Part shown: positions 14,101 through 26,583 of the stretch, piece by piece
Layout of the letters: every line of letters begins with the position of its first letter
How positions within the stretch are numbered: the stretch's first letter is position 1
DNA from: Echinococcus granulosus
Lineage: Eukaryota > Platyhelminthes > Cestoda > Cyclophyllidea > Taeniidae
Length of the DNA: 64,000 nucleotides
Assembly (NCBI RefSeq): GCF_000524195.1
Contig: NW_020170488.1
Span: 210,041-274,040, forward strand
Reading direction: 5' to 3'
The notes under the pieces: model-generated
What the model was told of the DNA's origin: nothing
What the model saw: only the letters and a program-made list of their open reading frames with translations
Databases searched by the model: none
Position numbers and translations under genes: made by a program

Positions 14101-16669
14101 TGCCCTGGAAACATCCACGAATCTTCTTGATATTGTGCAGCTTTTCTTTGTCCAAGTTGACTTGACGCTTGACACGAGTGACAGCCTGAGACTCAATTAA
14201 TAAATTTTTAGGGGAGTTTGCCCCATCAGGCGTACTCTCTCAGAACTTAATCGTTGCGCTTCTTTTGTCGCACTGATCTTTACCCAACCATTAGTTGACC
14301 GCCTTGCTAACCAATCACCTTTTCGCTAGCTTAATGTAGCTCCGTATACAAACTGGTTCTTGGTTAATCTGGTCAAAAATGTCAAAAACTGGCGAAAAAA
14401 AAAGGAAGGGTTATTAAAAAATGGTTTATTTGTGGAGATTACTTAACCTCTAACGTATTTTTAGTTAGAATAATTTAACTAATATACCTTCTCTCCTTCT
14501 GGACCGCGGTAGCCGGATAGTCCCTCCTCCCCTTCTTCACCTTGCTCGCCCTAAAAAAGAGGAAAAAAGGGGTAAAATAGCTTCATTCCAGAATACTGGC
14601 AAATTAAGCAAATTGGCCTCAGCAAGCTTACGGGTTCGCCTTGTTCCCCGATGTCGCCCGCCTCACCCTAGAAAGGGCAAAAGAAGGAAAAAGCGGTTTA
14701 TTTGCATCTGTAAGTTAGCTTTCGTTTTTCTCAGGGATCGATTAGTTAATTTTAGTTGAATTTCAAAATACAAAAAGTTTCCAATGCAGAGATTTTAGTA
14801 GGGTGGTGGAGCGAAGTTTTGTTTAAAATCTTCATCATTACATCGCGGCGAGCATGCTTCTTGCAACACCGCGGGTTAGAAATCAGAGATTGAGGGCAGG
14901 CATTGGCCTCATGACTCATTGCGCTGGAAAGGGGGGAAGAGACAAAAAAATACCGTATTTGAAGACCTACATCTTCACCAGGTGGACCTCCATCCGTTGA
15001 GCATGCTTGTCCCTTTTGTCCAGGCACACCGGGCTCCCCCGGTGGTCCATCTGTCCCGTTTCTTCCAGGCGGTCCCTCAGGACCGGGAATACCCTAAATC
15101 AATCGGTTTTCGGATTCATAAAGTACTGTTACCCTCGGGCCCTCACAACCCGTTGCGCCACTGGCACCCTTTGCACCCCTCACACCGTCATTCCCCTAGA
15201 TGGAGAGTTAATTATGTTGGTAAAGTGGAGGACATACCGTCAATCCAATGGTTCCAGCTAAACCTTGAGGACCTTGTGGACCCTAAATGTGGAAGAGTTA
15301 ATGGGGTCAAGGTGAATTGACCAACTCACTTCTTCACCCTTTTCACCTTCCGGACCAGGTAATCCAGGAGGACCACGATCACCTCTAGAACCCCAAAATC
15401 CCGGAGGTCCTTGTGATCCAGGTGGACCCGGTTCTCCGGGTGGACCTCTAGGTCCTCTTGGACCCTAAAGTGAAATAAAAAGGACGCGGAACTAGATCTC
15501 TTATCTAAAATTGGATAACAGTGGCTGTCCTGCCACGACATTAACAGGGCGCTACTTCTTTTGCGAGAGAGTATTTTGTTTATAATTATAAATCAAATAG
15601 GCCCAAGCCGAATGACTCGGCTCATTTCTGTTCCCTTTCACTTTCTTAGCCCCATTAATTCATGAGAAATGCATTTTATTGCAGATGACAATCACAAGAG
15701 ATAAATAAAGACGACCTTTTAGTTGAATAATTATTTGGAAAAGGGAGAAAAGGAAACCTGTGTCAAAAACAGACTCACCCTCTCGCCCTTAATGCCCTGG
15801 CAGCTGCAGACTTCTGGGGTGCAGAGTTCATCACACCATGTATCGTTCCTCTCCTACAAATTATTTATTTTATTTTCACAAAAAGGGAAGAAGGGACAAA
15901 TCGTCTTGAAACACCTCCAAGTTTTAGCAAAAAAGGGGAGTAACTACACAGTTAAGCGTTTAACATTTAAAGAGCCTGACCTTTAAACGAATTTACATGC
16001 TCAGCTTTGCTCTGATGATCGAACTAACTAATACTTATCACAGTCGAATGAAATCTAGGTAAATTTACAAATTAACTGGAAATTTGAATGGCTCATTTGA
16101 AGCAACTTCATTGGCTTATCAGTAGACTACTCTTCGTTGTACTGATTATTGACACAAATGAGTTTTATTAATATTTTTTCTTCGATTTTAAGCGCTTTAG
16201 TTACGGATTACATTTATTGTTTGCGATTTTATGTGATTTAGACTGCGAAATATCCAGATGAATATAAGCAGTACGGCACAGTAGTGAAGCACACAATAGC
16301 AGGACCTCGGAAAAGTTTGAAACTTGAGACACTTCTTGATCTTTAAAACAACAGCTTCTCGGATTTACTTTAAAAGGATTTATTTGTGTCTTTTAGAGGT
16401 CAACCTTACGGTTTTTTAATTTAATAACATTTTAAGTGCCTTTTCTTTACTCTTTCCTTATTTTTTTTTAAAACATTTTACGAAGGCAATCTTACAGCGA
16501 ATGCAGCTGTGAGTAGGAGAGTCACCAGTATGAGTATTGACAACTTGAGGCTGAAAAACGAGATACAACTAATGGAACGGGATTGGAAGACAAATAGGAC
16601 AGGTCTAATAAAGCAAGAGAAAAAAGGGGACGTACGCAGATGCGTGTGGATGCATGTGTAACCTGCCAT
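1365..16669 (-). CDS. Type IV collagen alpha chain, acidic, alpha2-like (gene B)
   Basis: Complete basement-membrane collagen chain. Minus-strand exons: 16669-16496, 15853-15779, 15464-15330, 15282-15238, 15195-15133, 15093-14971, 14667-14632, 14550-14488, 13540-13355, 12676-12560, 12485-12441, 12358-12239, 12147-11934, 11333-11193, 11104-10961, 10762-10578, 10499-10302, 10225-10009, 9660-9385, 9306-9181, 9098-8616, 8548-8241, 8167-7927, 7812-7705, 6452-6255, 5650-5546, 2728-1707, 1634-1365. These sum to 5418 nt (1805 aa plus stop) with phase kept at every junction, the usual size for collagen IV. Exon 1 is a hydrophobic leader ([11 protein letters not shown]). Exon 2 holds the 7S cysteines ([12 protein letters not shown]). 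A long Gly-X-Y domain rich in Glu/Asp follows, with about eleven Cys, mostly at or near interruptions, then a 12-Cys NC1. The start is uncertain: the ATG at 16669 is the only upstream Met in frame, but a possible acceptor (TTTTTCAG) inside exon 1 could place the true ATG further upstream. Confidence 0.92.
2729..5545 (-). other. Large intron of gene B (2.8 kb)
   Basis: This GT-AG intron separates exon 26 from the large exon 27 and is phase 1 on both sides. It is mostly AT-rich unique sequence with a poly-G run near 4069-4080 and a GCC trinucleotide tract near 5197. I see no coding signal on either strand that resembles a known protein. Confidence 0.7.
5197..5218. repeat. GCC trinucleotide microsatellite
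   Basis: About seven uninterrupted GCC units lie in the large intron of gene B. They generate poly-Arg or poly-Ala shadow reading frames that should not be taken as genes. Confidence 0.85.
12441..12485 (-). other. 45-bp Gly-X-Y exon of gene B
   Basis: One of two exons of exactly 45 bp (the other is 15238-15282). Each codes five whole Gly-X-Y triplets in phase 0. Other 5' exons are also multiples of 9 (36, 63, 63, 117, 135). This modular pattern fades toward the 3' end, where exons are long and phase 1 is common. Confidence 0.85.
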
Positions 16670-17065
16670 ACTCTTGCACACAAAAAAGGGGTAGATGGAT
16701 AGACAAATAGATGGGTAGGCAGGTAGGTGGATTGGGCACCTATACCAAAAAACTGGTGCTTCTGGAACTTATGCCTGCGTCAACATACACACACACATAT
16801 ACGCACAGGGGAATCAAAAAGGTCTTCTTGTACTTTTTCAAAGTGCACATAACACACAAACACGCATACGGTGGAGGAGGATGGAGGAGAACACGCCAAT
16901 AAACCTCTCATTACCACACCACAGGGCGAAGAACACTTGGATGGAGGTCATTACGAGAGAGGATGTTTAAAGGCAAAGTGTAGCGCTTACCCATACCAAC
17001 TCATGGTGTTAATTCCTGTAAAGATTGGTGTTGTGAGCAGCTTCTACTACCACCACAGCGTCGTC

Positions 17066-17084
17066 GACAGCAGCAGCAGCAGAT
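17066..17084. repeat. CAG trinucleotide microsatellite
   Basis: A short run of CAG units lies in the region upstream of gene B, next to several TG/CA dinucleotide tracts. Confidence 0.75.
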
Positions 17085-17129
17085 GCGGCAGTAAGAGCAG
17101 CACAAGTTGCAGATGTGTACACAGAAGTT

Positions 17130-17376
17130 GGGTGTGTATGTGTGTGTGCGTGTGCCCATTCGCATGTCTCTCACACTTCCCTCTTGCCCCTCTCCCATTG
17201 TGTGTGTGCGTGTGTGCGCGTAGCTGTGCGAGTGTGTGCTGGAAATGGATTCAGGAGAGGGTGGAGTGTGTGGGGTGCGGTGGAGGGGTCGTCCCGCCTG
17301 CTTACTGCTTCAAGTACAGGCGAAAGAGGCAAATTAAGAAACACGGCTCTCGGACACACACACACACACACACCCC
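17130..17376. repeat. Cluster of TG/CA dinucleotide microsatellites
   Basis: Three tracts lie close together: TG at about 17131-17156, TG at about 17199-17221 and CA at about 17354-17376. Alternating purine-pyrimidine runs like these can adopt Z-DNA. They sit 0.5-0.7 kb upstream of the gene B start codon. Confidence 0.8.
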
Positions 17377-19527
17377 CACAGCCCCACCTACACATGCGCA
17401 GCTGTTGGGAGAAATACGCAGAAAAAGGGGACACTCGTGATTAATGCAAGAACGCGGGGCAGGCAGACACAATCGATGTGCAACAGTAGTGATGTAAAGA
17501 TCCAAAAGGCCAATGGAGGGGACAAAAAGGCTTACCCCCATTGTTGAGCTCAATTTAGCGTAGGTTAGGGGCCCAAACAAGTGACAGAGAGGCCCTTTCC
17601 TGGCTGGCGGAGAGTGGGGCGATTGGTGGGAGACGGCAGAAGATGACAAGAACTTATATTTGAACCGCATGGTGGAAACACCACCTATTCAGTGCACATG
17701 TGAATCATTTCATCACTTTTTATTTTTCTTCTAAGGTGAATGTTCAGGAACCAAGTCGGACTTGGGAAGGACGAAAGCCCTCGACGTTTTATTCCTTTTA
17801 TCAGCTGCAGTCTTTACCGATTTTATTGGTGATTTACCACCTCCCTTTCGTGACAGAATGGGGTTCCGGAAAGTGAACAATAAATCTTGCCCTGAAGTTT
17901 AGTTAAATAGCTAGGGCATTAATTTTTCCCCAGAAAATTGATCAAAATGCCACCGAGTTGTTTTATTACGCTCTTCCTATTGCAGATTAATTTATTCTCT
18001 TTTAATCTGAGCGTCAAGTATGTGTGACGGTGGGGGGAAGAGCATTAAATGCACCGCGATTGTTAGGTACTCATGCATGCATATCTCTACGCCCAAGTAG
18101 GAAACTGTCTTGGTGATAGCCCTCTCAAATACACCCAAAGTAGAAAAGCAGGGCTTTAAAGTTGTCCGAGGAGAGTGGTCACCTACTAAAGGCTTCCTAA
18201 TGGACAGTTTGGACCACCGATTTCTGCGTCGCTCAGCCTGCAGAAGAAAGATTCTCCTCGTTTCCAGCGTCTGGAAAGACGCGCCGATACTTTGTCTAAA
18301 AGCCAGGCCTCCCAACGCGGTGACCGACATCCCTCCGCCTTTTAGTTACCCCATCTGATTTCTGCAGGCACTGATTTTTGGGCAAACCCATTAACCAGGG
18401 AAAGAAATAATCTGCAAAAGAATTAACCCAACCTGATGCTATCCTGGAGGCCTAGGAATATGGGAGGAGGCGAAAAAGTACCTTTTGGTCTTAATATCGG
18501 TTATGGCTTGGGAGTGCTGTGTTATGGGGTCCTAAGGAATGCGCACATACCCGCTGCCGGTCCCACCGAGGGAATAACTGTGATTTGTGTCACTTTCAGG
18601 CGCCGCAATAAATGGAAATCCGCAGATGGTATCGAAATAAAACCGTAAGATCTCCTCTTTCCAGAGGAGGCGATAGGGTGTTAGGGGGTAGAGGAAGGAA
18701 GGAAGAAGGAGTGAAACCAGTGAAAAAAAATAAAGGATAATATTTTTTCCCTATTTCTTTGCCTTAGAATGTGGCAATTCATTGACCTTAGACTTTGAAT
18801 GAGCATTAGCACGCTTAAAGGTCACCCGTAGGTGATCACAGACAATTGGGAGTGAACGAGGACATGACGTTCTAGAATGTTCAAGGAACTTCAGAATCGC
18901 AAAACGGAAACGTCTCATTCCTCTAAAGTGCTTAAGGGGTTCCAACCTCACCCCCTCCCACTTGAAAGGGCGAAGTGGAGTGAGGTGATGAATCTCTCAG
19001 AAGTTTACTAATGCTCCCATTTTTCCGCCTTTTTCTTCTTTTTAACGACTTATTTATAGGCAGAAAAATAATAAGGTGGTTGCTGAAATCGCTATGTTGT
19101 GCTTTCGGTTCAAGTGGGGCAATTCCAATTACCAGGTGGTCCCATAAATTGGATGTGTAAGTGGCGCCTAGTAATTTATTGTCGCATTAAAAGAAATACA
19201 CACCAGCGTCCTCGAGGAATTTGTTCCCCTATTTTGTGGGAAAAAGCAAGATGGGAACGCTTTTTTGGAACAAACTGCAGTGGAAAATGTGTACCTGCTG
19301 GGAGGAATGACCAACTTACACTCTACTACGGAGCAGGTGTGAACATAGTTAACATGGAAAAATGTGGCATTATTCATGGGTTTCCTACCCTTAACCTATT
19401 GGCTAGTTCCTGTCAAATAATTACCCTTGACGTTTTGCTTAATGTGACATCGTTTATTTGTTTTGTAAGGTGCCTTTGTCCCCTTCCTCCGCCATCAACG
19501 TCACGGGTTTGTGCTACATTTCGGCAG

Positions 19528-19543
19528 GTCACATATATGTGAC
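19528..19543. repeat. 16-bp perfect palindrome, copy 1
   Basis: GTCACATATATGTGAC, a perfect inverted repeat, in the B-C intergenic region. The identical 16-mer recurs at 25190 and 25521. Flanking sequence is not shared beyond a few bases, which argues against a larger transposon copy. Confidence 0.85.
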
Positions 19544-22215
19544 ACGTGTTTTAAGTTGAAAAATATCACAGGCGGCTGTAGGAAATTGAGTCCCACACAT
19601 CCTGGTTGAGGTTAAAACAAAGCAAATGGATGTGTGTACCCCTGATCTGACAAATTAGCCTTTAAATAGAATGTGGACGTTTGTAGGTCCTAGATGGTCG
19701 AGATACTAGATAATTCGTCCATTTTTAGGCGTTTTGAGTAACTTTGCTGCTTTACTTTACACTTTCATAGAATGTGAAGGTCTGGATGCATTTCAGTCCC
19801 TCCTGATTGGCTAGGACCACTTATAAGTGTACTATAAGAACACTACCATCCACCAACAGGTCAAGGTCAAGCGAAAGGTATAAATTCGCTAGGCTGGGGC
19901 CGCCTCGTGCCTCCAGCACTTACCACTGGCCACAACTAGTTTACCCTGATTGGTCATACTTGGTGAAGTCTGTTTGGGAGCATGAGGGGATATGAGATGT
20001 CATTTTCAGCAATCTTTTAGCCCTTCTCATTCAAATCGCGATTCACGCCTCGGCACTTACGTGATTCGTCAAGTTGGCACAGTCGAATCAAAAATGTTTC
20101 TTCACTTTCTTCCCTTAATTTGTAGAATGGTGCCACTGCAGTCGACTGCTTTGTGGGGCAGTCATGTAAAAGGAAGGCAATGTCAGAAGCAACTTTTAAC
20201 TTTTCTTTATGTCTGGAAATTCACTTTTTAGATGATGGAATGAACGCATTTTAGTGGAGAAAGAAGAAGGAATTATTCCCGCCTAGTGAGCTTGGTACTG
20301 GATGAATCGGGTATTCGTTCTGGTCTGCTAGATCTGGTATTAAATCATCTACCTCGTAACCCTCCTTCCCGAATTCATCCATCCATCCAGCTGGTGTCCA
20401 CCCGTCCATCTCTCCATTCCAAAAATGCCTAATTGGTAATCCACTGGGAAAGGGGTACACTCCAAACGCCCAACTTGTCGCCAGGCTGAATGGTCCAAAA
20501 AGGAGAAAAAGAGGCAGAGACTGGGACAGTCTATTCGGTACGTCTGAACCCAAAAGAAGTCTACCCACCGATGACTCATTAGGGATGTAAGGCAAAGGGT
20601 ACCCTTGTGGCCACCGCAACCAACTCTGGTTCATGTGCCCTCTTTCCCACGATTTTAAAACGCTTCACGTCCCAGCTGCAAAGGCTTGGGTACCACCACC
20701 ATTCCAGTGTTTTTTTGTGCAGACGAACGCATTTTAAACTGCTTGACGGACAAAATTGGGAGAGAGGGTGGTACCTCCAGTTTGGTTATTCAATAAATGG
20801 CCACTAACCTCAAGGTCAGTTCAATGTATCCCGATAAGTAGGAAGCTTTTTCCACCCCAATTTCTTCTTCCTCCCTTCACTCTTATCGAATCCTTCCCAC
20901 AGGGTAGGCCAGGGGAACAAAGTGATAACCACCAATATTTCCACCCCGTGCGTAATCGGTAGAACTGGAAGTATCGATAATCAGCTGAAGAGGCAGAATT
21001 TGGTTGCCAAATAGTCTGGAGCCCTTTTATCACCCTCCACATCTTGGCAACATGAAAGACAACTGTTTGGGCATAGTAGAACACTTTAAGCAAGCAATAG
21101 CTCGGCTAAAATTGAGGAATAAACCTTGGGTGGGGCAATTTCATACCCATTTTGCCAGACATTAATTTGTGCGTGTTCTTAAAAGGCAGAGACGGGAAAT
21201 GGCCTAGATTAGGTTATTATTCCCATCATCCTCGATCCCTGGATGAAGGTCAGGTGATGAGGAGCATCCCACACACTCCAGCCGCCACAATGCGAGAGCT
21301 GAGGGTTAAGAAATTACAGGTTTACTATTAGTCTTCTAGCTCTTCCACCTAGAACCCCTTGGACTACCCACCAGGTTAATACCAAGAATTTGTTTGGTGA
21401 GGAAGAGTTGAGGGGGAAGGGGGAACTCAAACACTAGAAATATGACGGTCACACTATGTGATTTATCCGGGGCTTGGGTGATCCTGCACTAACCTTCAGC
21501 CACATTTACACAGGATAGGCAGTAACGACACCAGATATATTTGCCCACTTTCTCCAACAAATTAGAACCATCTTCCGAAAAGCCTCTACCGCTCCGATGA
21601 CTAAAATAGAAGGGATGGGGATAGAGGGAGGAAGAAGAGAGGGAGAGAAGGCAAGCCATTTTACACAGGTTTCGGCCACTAATCACTTGCACTTCTAAGG
21701 TGACCTTTCTGTTGTCCATTTAGCATTACAGTTACCGGCATTCATGGAAATGTCAGTGCTCCACTAACGGGATGGTTGGGAAAGATTTACGGTGTTTGAG
21801 ACACCGATGTGGGAGGCAATGATTACACGTATGTCACTGGTGCAAACCCCTTCCCCTTCCCCCCTCCCCCAGCCGCATCCTTTGACCCAAAACAACTTAA
21901 TCATAAAAAATACCGAGGTTAATTGACTGTCCTTTGTTAAAAGATAAAAAGAAAGGAAAAAAAATTAGACGAAATATCCGCTAAAATCTCATTGGTTGAT
22001 AGAAGGATCCTTCCCAAATGATTAGTTAATTTGGGAAAATGTTTTGTAATTAACACCGATCAAAATAAGCTGCAGGTTGAAACCATTCTAAAGAGAATCG
22101 TCAAAAATATAGGTGCCGCTTTCGGTAACATTTGGCAGTAATGACTTCTTGTAATCCAAAAGGGAATTAAAAAGTGCATGTGGCTATTTATACCAGTCCA
22201 TTGGGTGGCAGCTGC

Positions 22216-22315
22216 NNNNNNNNNNNNNNNNNNNNNNNNNNNNNNNNNNNNNNNNNNNNNNNNNNNNNNNNNNNNNNNNNNNNNNNNNNNNNNNNNNNNN
22301 NNNNNNNNNNNNNNN
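22216..22315. other. Assembly gap of exactly 100 N
   Basis: A run of 100 ambiguous bases, the conventional placeholder for a scaffold join of unknown size. It lies in the B-C intergenic region and breaks no coding exon. Confidence 0.98.
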
Positions 22316-25189
22316 GAATGGACAAACAAATTTGCCCCACTTTTAACGACAATCAAAACAGCTGTTACCTAACAGACGATTGGGCCGAAAAATCAGTGGA
22401 TAGGGGAAAAGTCCCTTTCCAAAAAAGTCAGAAAGGTAACTCGCCTTCCCCATTTAAAATGCTAGAACTTGTTCATGTTTTTGTTCTACGAGTTGAGTGG
22501 GCTGTTCAAATTCGTAGGATTTTGCTACCCCGTGGGGAAGCAGGTGGGATTTAAAGCAAGGCTGGGTGGTCTCTGGAGTGAATCCAGGTCTCAGCGTATT
22601 TCCACTTTTTTAATTTTCTATTCTTTGTTTAAGTGCACTGCTGATAGCACTTCCCGATTGGTTACTTTTGGGAGGATGTTTGAAAATTACTTGATAAAAG
22701 TTATGCCTCTCGAAACACCTTTCTTGTTTTTTCTTCCGGACTAAGGCCAAAACAACAAATAATATCCAATAAATTTTGGACTTAAAAGGCCTTTTAAATC
22801 CTACATTAGTTACTACTGTCATAAGTTTCTGAAGGAATTACCCACCTTTATCTGATCATTGTCTCCCGGACCAAATCAACCACTCCTCAAAATGGCAAAG
22901 TTCTTCATTAACTTTTCTTTAGCAGGGTGGGGGGCGATAAATAGGCTTACACGGCTCGTCATCAACAGTAATTTATTTACCACGATTTCGTGTCTTCTCT
23001 GTTTAATCTCTCTTTTCCTTCCATGATGAGATATTTCTACAAGGCTGTCCTGAAGCTTGGAGAACAAAAAGGGAGTGAGTGCTGCAATCAGCAAGTTCTG
23101 AGCAGCAAAACAAAAACCGAAGTACACTCCTTACTTTTCTGCTATTTTGATTGGCTATCTCAAATCCATCATTATTTTTGCCCAAATTTTTCTGGAATAT
23201 TTTTGAAGCAACAACTTTATTTCAGTTGAACCAAAGTCTGCTTGGCTTAAAGTTGCTAAAAAAAACTAGAATGTTGCCGTGTGGATAGGGGGGAGGAGAG
23301 GGTGATTGGGAAAATGATTGGGAATTACTACCATGATACAGATGGAGGAGAGCCCCAACCATATGGGAGGAGATATCATGAATTTTCTTTGCCTACAACC
23401 CATCCAGGGCACCATTAATGCTGATTATGAAAGCACATTTGTTTGTCCATTTGATCATCAAAATAAATAGTAATTTTGTTTTTTCTTTTGGTTCTGGTTT
23501 TTGTTCCTGTTCCAAGAGGTAGATGAGCAAAAAGCAACTTGGGAAATGTTGTTTTTCTTCTTGGTGGGAAGAATCACCACTGCAGTTTAGAAGTGGGCAA
23601 ATGATTGACCCACGGAAGAACTGTGCACTATGAGTCAGTAAGCGTGGGTGGCGCCAACGGAGTTTCATCCCACCTCCGCCTTCCTCCCCATCCAAGCACC
23701 ATTCCACTGGGGTCCACTTCTGTACGTCAGACAATGCGCCATCTTTGCCTCTGCTTTTCGCATCTTTGCCACTCACCTGTCCATTCTGATCTGTTCTGTT
23801 TTGTCCAGTCCTTTTCTGATCCGATCTAATCCGATTTGTTCTCCTCCTCTCCACTCTGTGGCATTCTGCATCGTATGTGGTCAAATGGTTGTTTATTGGT
23901 GGTTGAGGTGGCGGTGGTGGTGGCGGCGGCAAGAACAGGCGACGTGTATCACTTGGAGGTTGGAGGAACACGAGCAGAGGATTGGGGAGTGTGTAGGCCG
24001 AGGATGAAGCATTACATTCCTGTCCCTCCACCCTCCTCCTCCGCCCTCCTCCTTCGCCCTCCCACCCTGCCATGCGATCCCATCGTCGCATCTCTTAAAA
24101 GTGCGGAGAATGAGGTCCTGCCAGGGGCAATGGATGCAGTAGTGTGAGGTGATGAGGCGTGTAGGATGTGCCTTCACGACTAAGAATAGAGCAGCCTTCC
24201 TCGTGGAGGCGAGAGAGATGCCTTTTTTGCCAAATAAAGGCATACCGGCGAGACACTTTTTCGCAGCTGCCGAATAATTCCCAGCCGGCAGCGCCATCCA
24301 TTCCGCAAGAAGCCATTGCAGCAAAGTATACTTGATAAAACTTTTCCCTTGCCTACTAGATGGTAGCTTTCTTCGTCAATCACCCATTACTCGTCACTTT
24401 AAGGAAAATTACTTAGTATTTAGGTATTTTGGGCTACTTTTGCCTATTTTTTTTTCATTATTTTGTCGCCGTTTTAACCACCTTAGTTAAATTTGCCTCT
24501 GCCAACTTTGCCATCTCTTTTAATGTTGCTTAGGTGATCTTTTCTGACCCAAACTTTTTTAGAGCATTAAAAGTTGGCGAGGATTCTTCTCTTCCGGAGG
24601 ATAATGTCTTCCGGTTATCCGAGGATTTATCATTCCTGTGAATCAGGTGATAGGCCTGAGCTGAGGGCCCGGAGCTAGAGATGAAGTGAGCTTCTAATCA
24701 ATCATACAATCCTCAAAACGCTTTAGGCCAGTAAAATATAAATATGTAGGAGCGTTTGATAAGTAACGATGTTGTAACTGCCTTTTCAGTTAGTAGACAC
24801 ATCAAGTGAAAGGACATGCCAAGGCTGGGCAAGTCGAGACTAGGCGAAGCGCAAAAGTCATTTAAGGTCATACCCTCCTAATTTAAAACATTTTTTTTCA
24901 CTTTTTCCCTTCCTTCTTTCCCAAAGTGGTAAGTTAGCATAGGGAAATTATGATCTTGGAGTAGGACAAGTAATGCATAAGTTTCCACTGATTTGATGGA
25001 AAAGTAATTGTGGTATTTATGTACATAGGCTAACCTTTTCCAATTAAAGTAAGGTAATGGTAACTATATCAATTTTTGTCTGCCTAAATTTTTTTGTACG
25101 AGATAACATCAATAGCTTCATTAAAGCTCTCAACACATTGACACACATACACAAGCGAAAGCAAAATATTTCTGCTCTAATTGTCCCAC

Positions 25190-25205
25190 GTCACATATAT
25201 GTGAC
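25190..25205. repeat. 16-bp perfect palindrome, copy 2
   Basis: GTCACATATATGTGAC, identical to the copies at 19528 and 25521. Here it is preceded by CCAC and followed by GCC. Confidence 0.85.
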
Positions 25206-25520
25206 GCCTAAAAACACCGATTTACGACAACTGAGTTGCACCAAATATTGTTTCAAAATGACTGGTTGAGTGTAGTAGGAAACGTAAAGGTCGAAGGACA
25301 AATAGATGATTAAGTGTGCTTTTCCGTCTCTAGACGGCAGACGAGATGCCAAACTGAGTAGTGCAAGAGTTGCTGCCATGACATAAAGAAAAAACGTGTT
25401 GTCACAGAGAAAGAACCAAAAGATTTGTCATCCAGTCTGTTGATTCAATTTTTAAATAACCTAGTCAACAGCTGAATGCTTCCAATCATCATCTATCATA
25501 AAAGCGGTTAGAAAACCCAC

Positions 25521-25536
25521 GTCACATATATGTGAC
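25521..25536. repeat. 16-bp perfect palindrome, copy 3
   Basis: GTCACATATATGTGAC, preceded by CCCAC and followed by ATGGG. It lies 331 bp from copy 2. Confidence 0.85.
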
Positions 25537-26567
25537 ATGGGTAAAAAAGTTGACGAAAGGACATAACGTTTCGCTAACCCTAATCAGAGGAGGCGGTAAT
25601 CAAATACGCATTGCCACCTTCACCCATTCCTTGATGCTCCAAGCAATAAATAGTGTCCAGGTTACTCCTTCCTCCGACCGTCCATTCAGGAATTTGTGCC
25701 CATTTTAGGGAGAAGGGGTTCGTCGTCACCACGAAAAATGTATGGTCGAAAACGTGAGGACGTCTAGCGTAGTTGATAAGACTCACTTTACGCTTCGCTT
25801 GTTCTTTATTACAAGGTCTTGAGGTCAAGGATTTTTAGAGATTTTGTGGTCGGTTTTCTAGGTTTTGAGACAGGGATAGCCAAACTTTTCCGACCAGAAG
25901 AGTTTTTACTCGGTTCACAGAGAATTGGAGGAGAAAGTGGTGATTGTCAGTGAATTTTGCGGACTCTTTACAGACTCAAGGGTTAAAGTAGGAAGTAAGA
26001 CGGGCGGTTGGTGTGAGTTTTCGATGAAAATGGTGCTTTAGAATGCATGAGTGATGGGTAGATTCCACGAACTAAGAATTGAAGGGACCCACCCTCCCGT
26101 ATACATCTATCCGTGAACAAAAAGCAACAACTTTTGCGATTAAATGCAAGTGGGAATGTGAAAGTGTGTAGGTGTATTTGTGATTTACGCACCTCTGTGT
26201 CATTCCTTTCTTTGGGTTACTATAAAAATCCGAGCCCTCCTTTTTTCTCCGAGCCAAAAGTGGGGAGGGGTCGGAAACAGCTGCCACTTTGGCAGGATGA
26301 GAGATTTTTAACCGTGCCTTTCGCCGTGTTAAACGTCAAAGCATTCGACGTTCCAGACAAAGGCTGTTTATTCATTCCTAGGGGGGGGGGGGAGACGAAG
26401 TATGGTAGGGTGGAAGGGGGCAAAATAACTCTGTTACTACCTTTTAATGTACAACTTTAATTTAAGTGATTACAATAGTGCACTAAAATTAAAAGTTCTT
26501 GTTGAATAACGGAAAACTTTTGTCGACAATGCAGAAGTAAACAAGTATTAATGCTCTCTCAACTAAC

Positions 26568-26583
26568 GTCACATACATGAGAC
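26568..26583. repeat. Degenerate copy of the 16-bp palindrome
   Basis: GTCACATACATGAGAC differs from the perfect palindrome at two positions. It lies about 800 bp upstream of the gene C start codon. Confidence 0.5.

Noticed and set aside
20251..20634. 127-aa minus-strand ORF in the intergenic region
   Set aside because: Composition is not obviously repetitive, but I recognise no domain and there are no flanking exons or conserved motifs. Probably chance.
22060..22554. ORFs spanning the first N gap
   Set aside because: They exist only because the N run is read through as unknown residues.
23393..24091. 232-aa minus-strand ORF in the B-C intergenic region
   Set aside because: Low-complexity Gly/Arg, Pro and Arg/Thr runs come from GGT/GGC and GATC-rich simple sequence, with no recognisable domain and no splice context.
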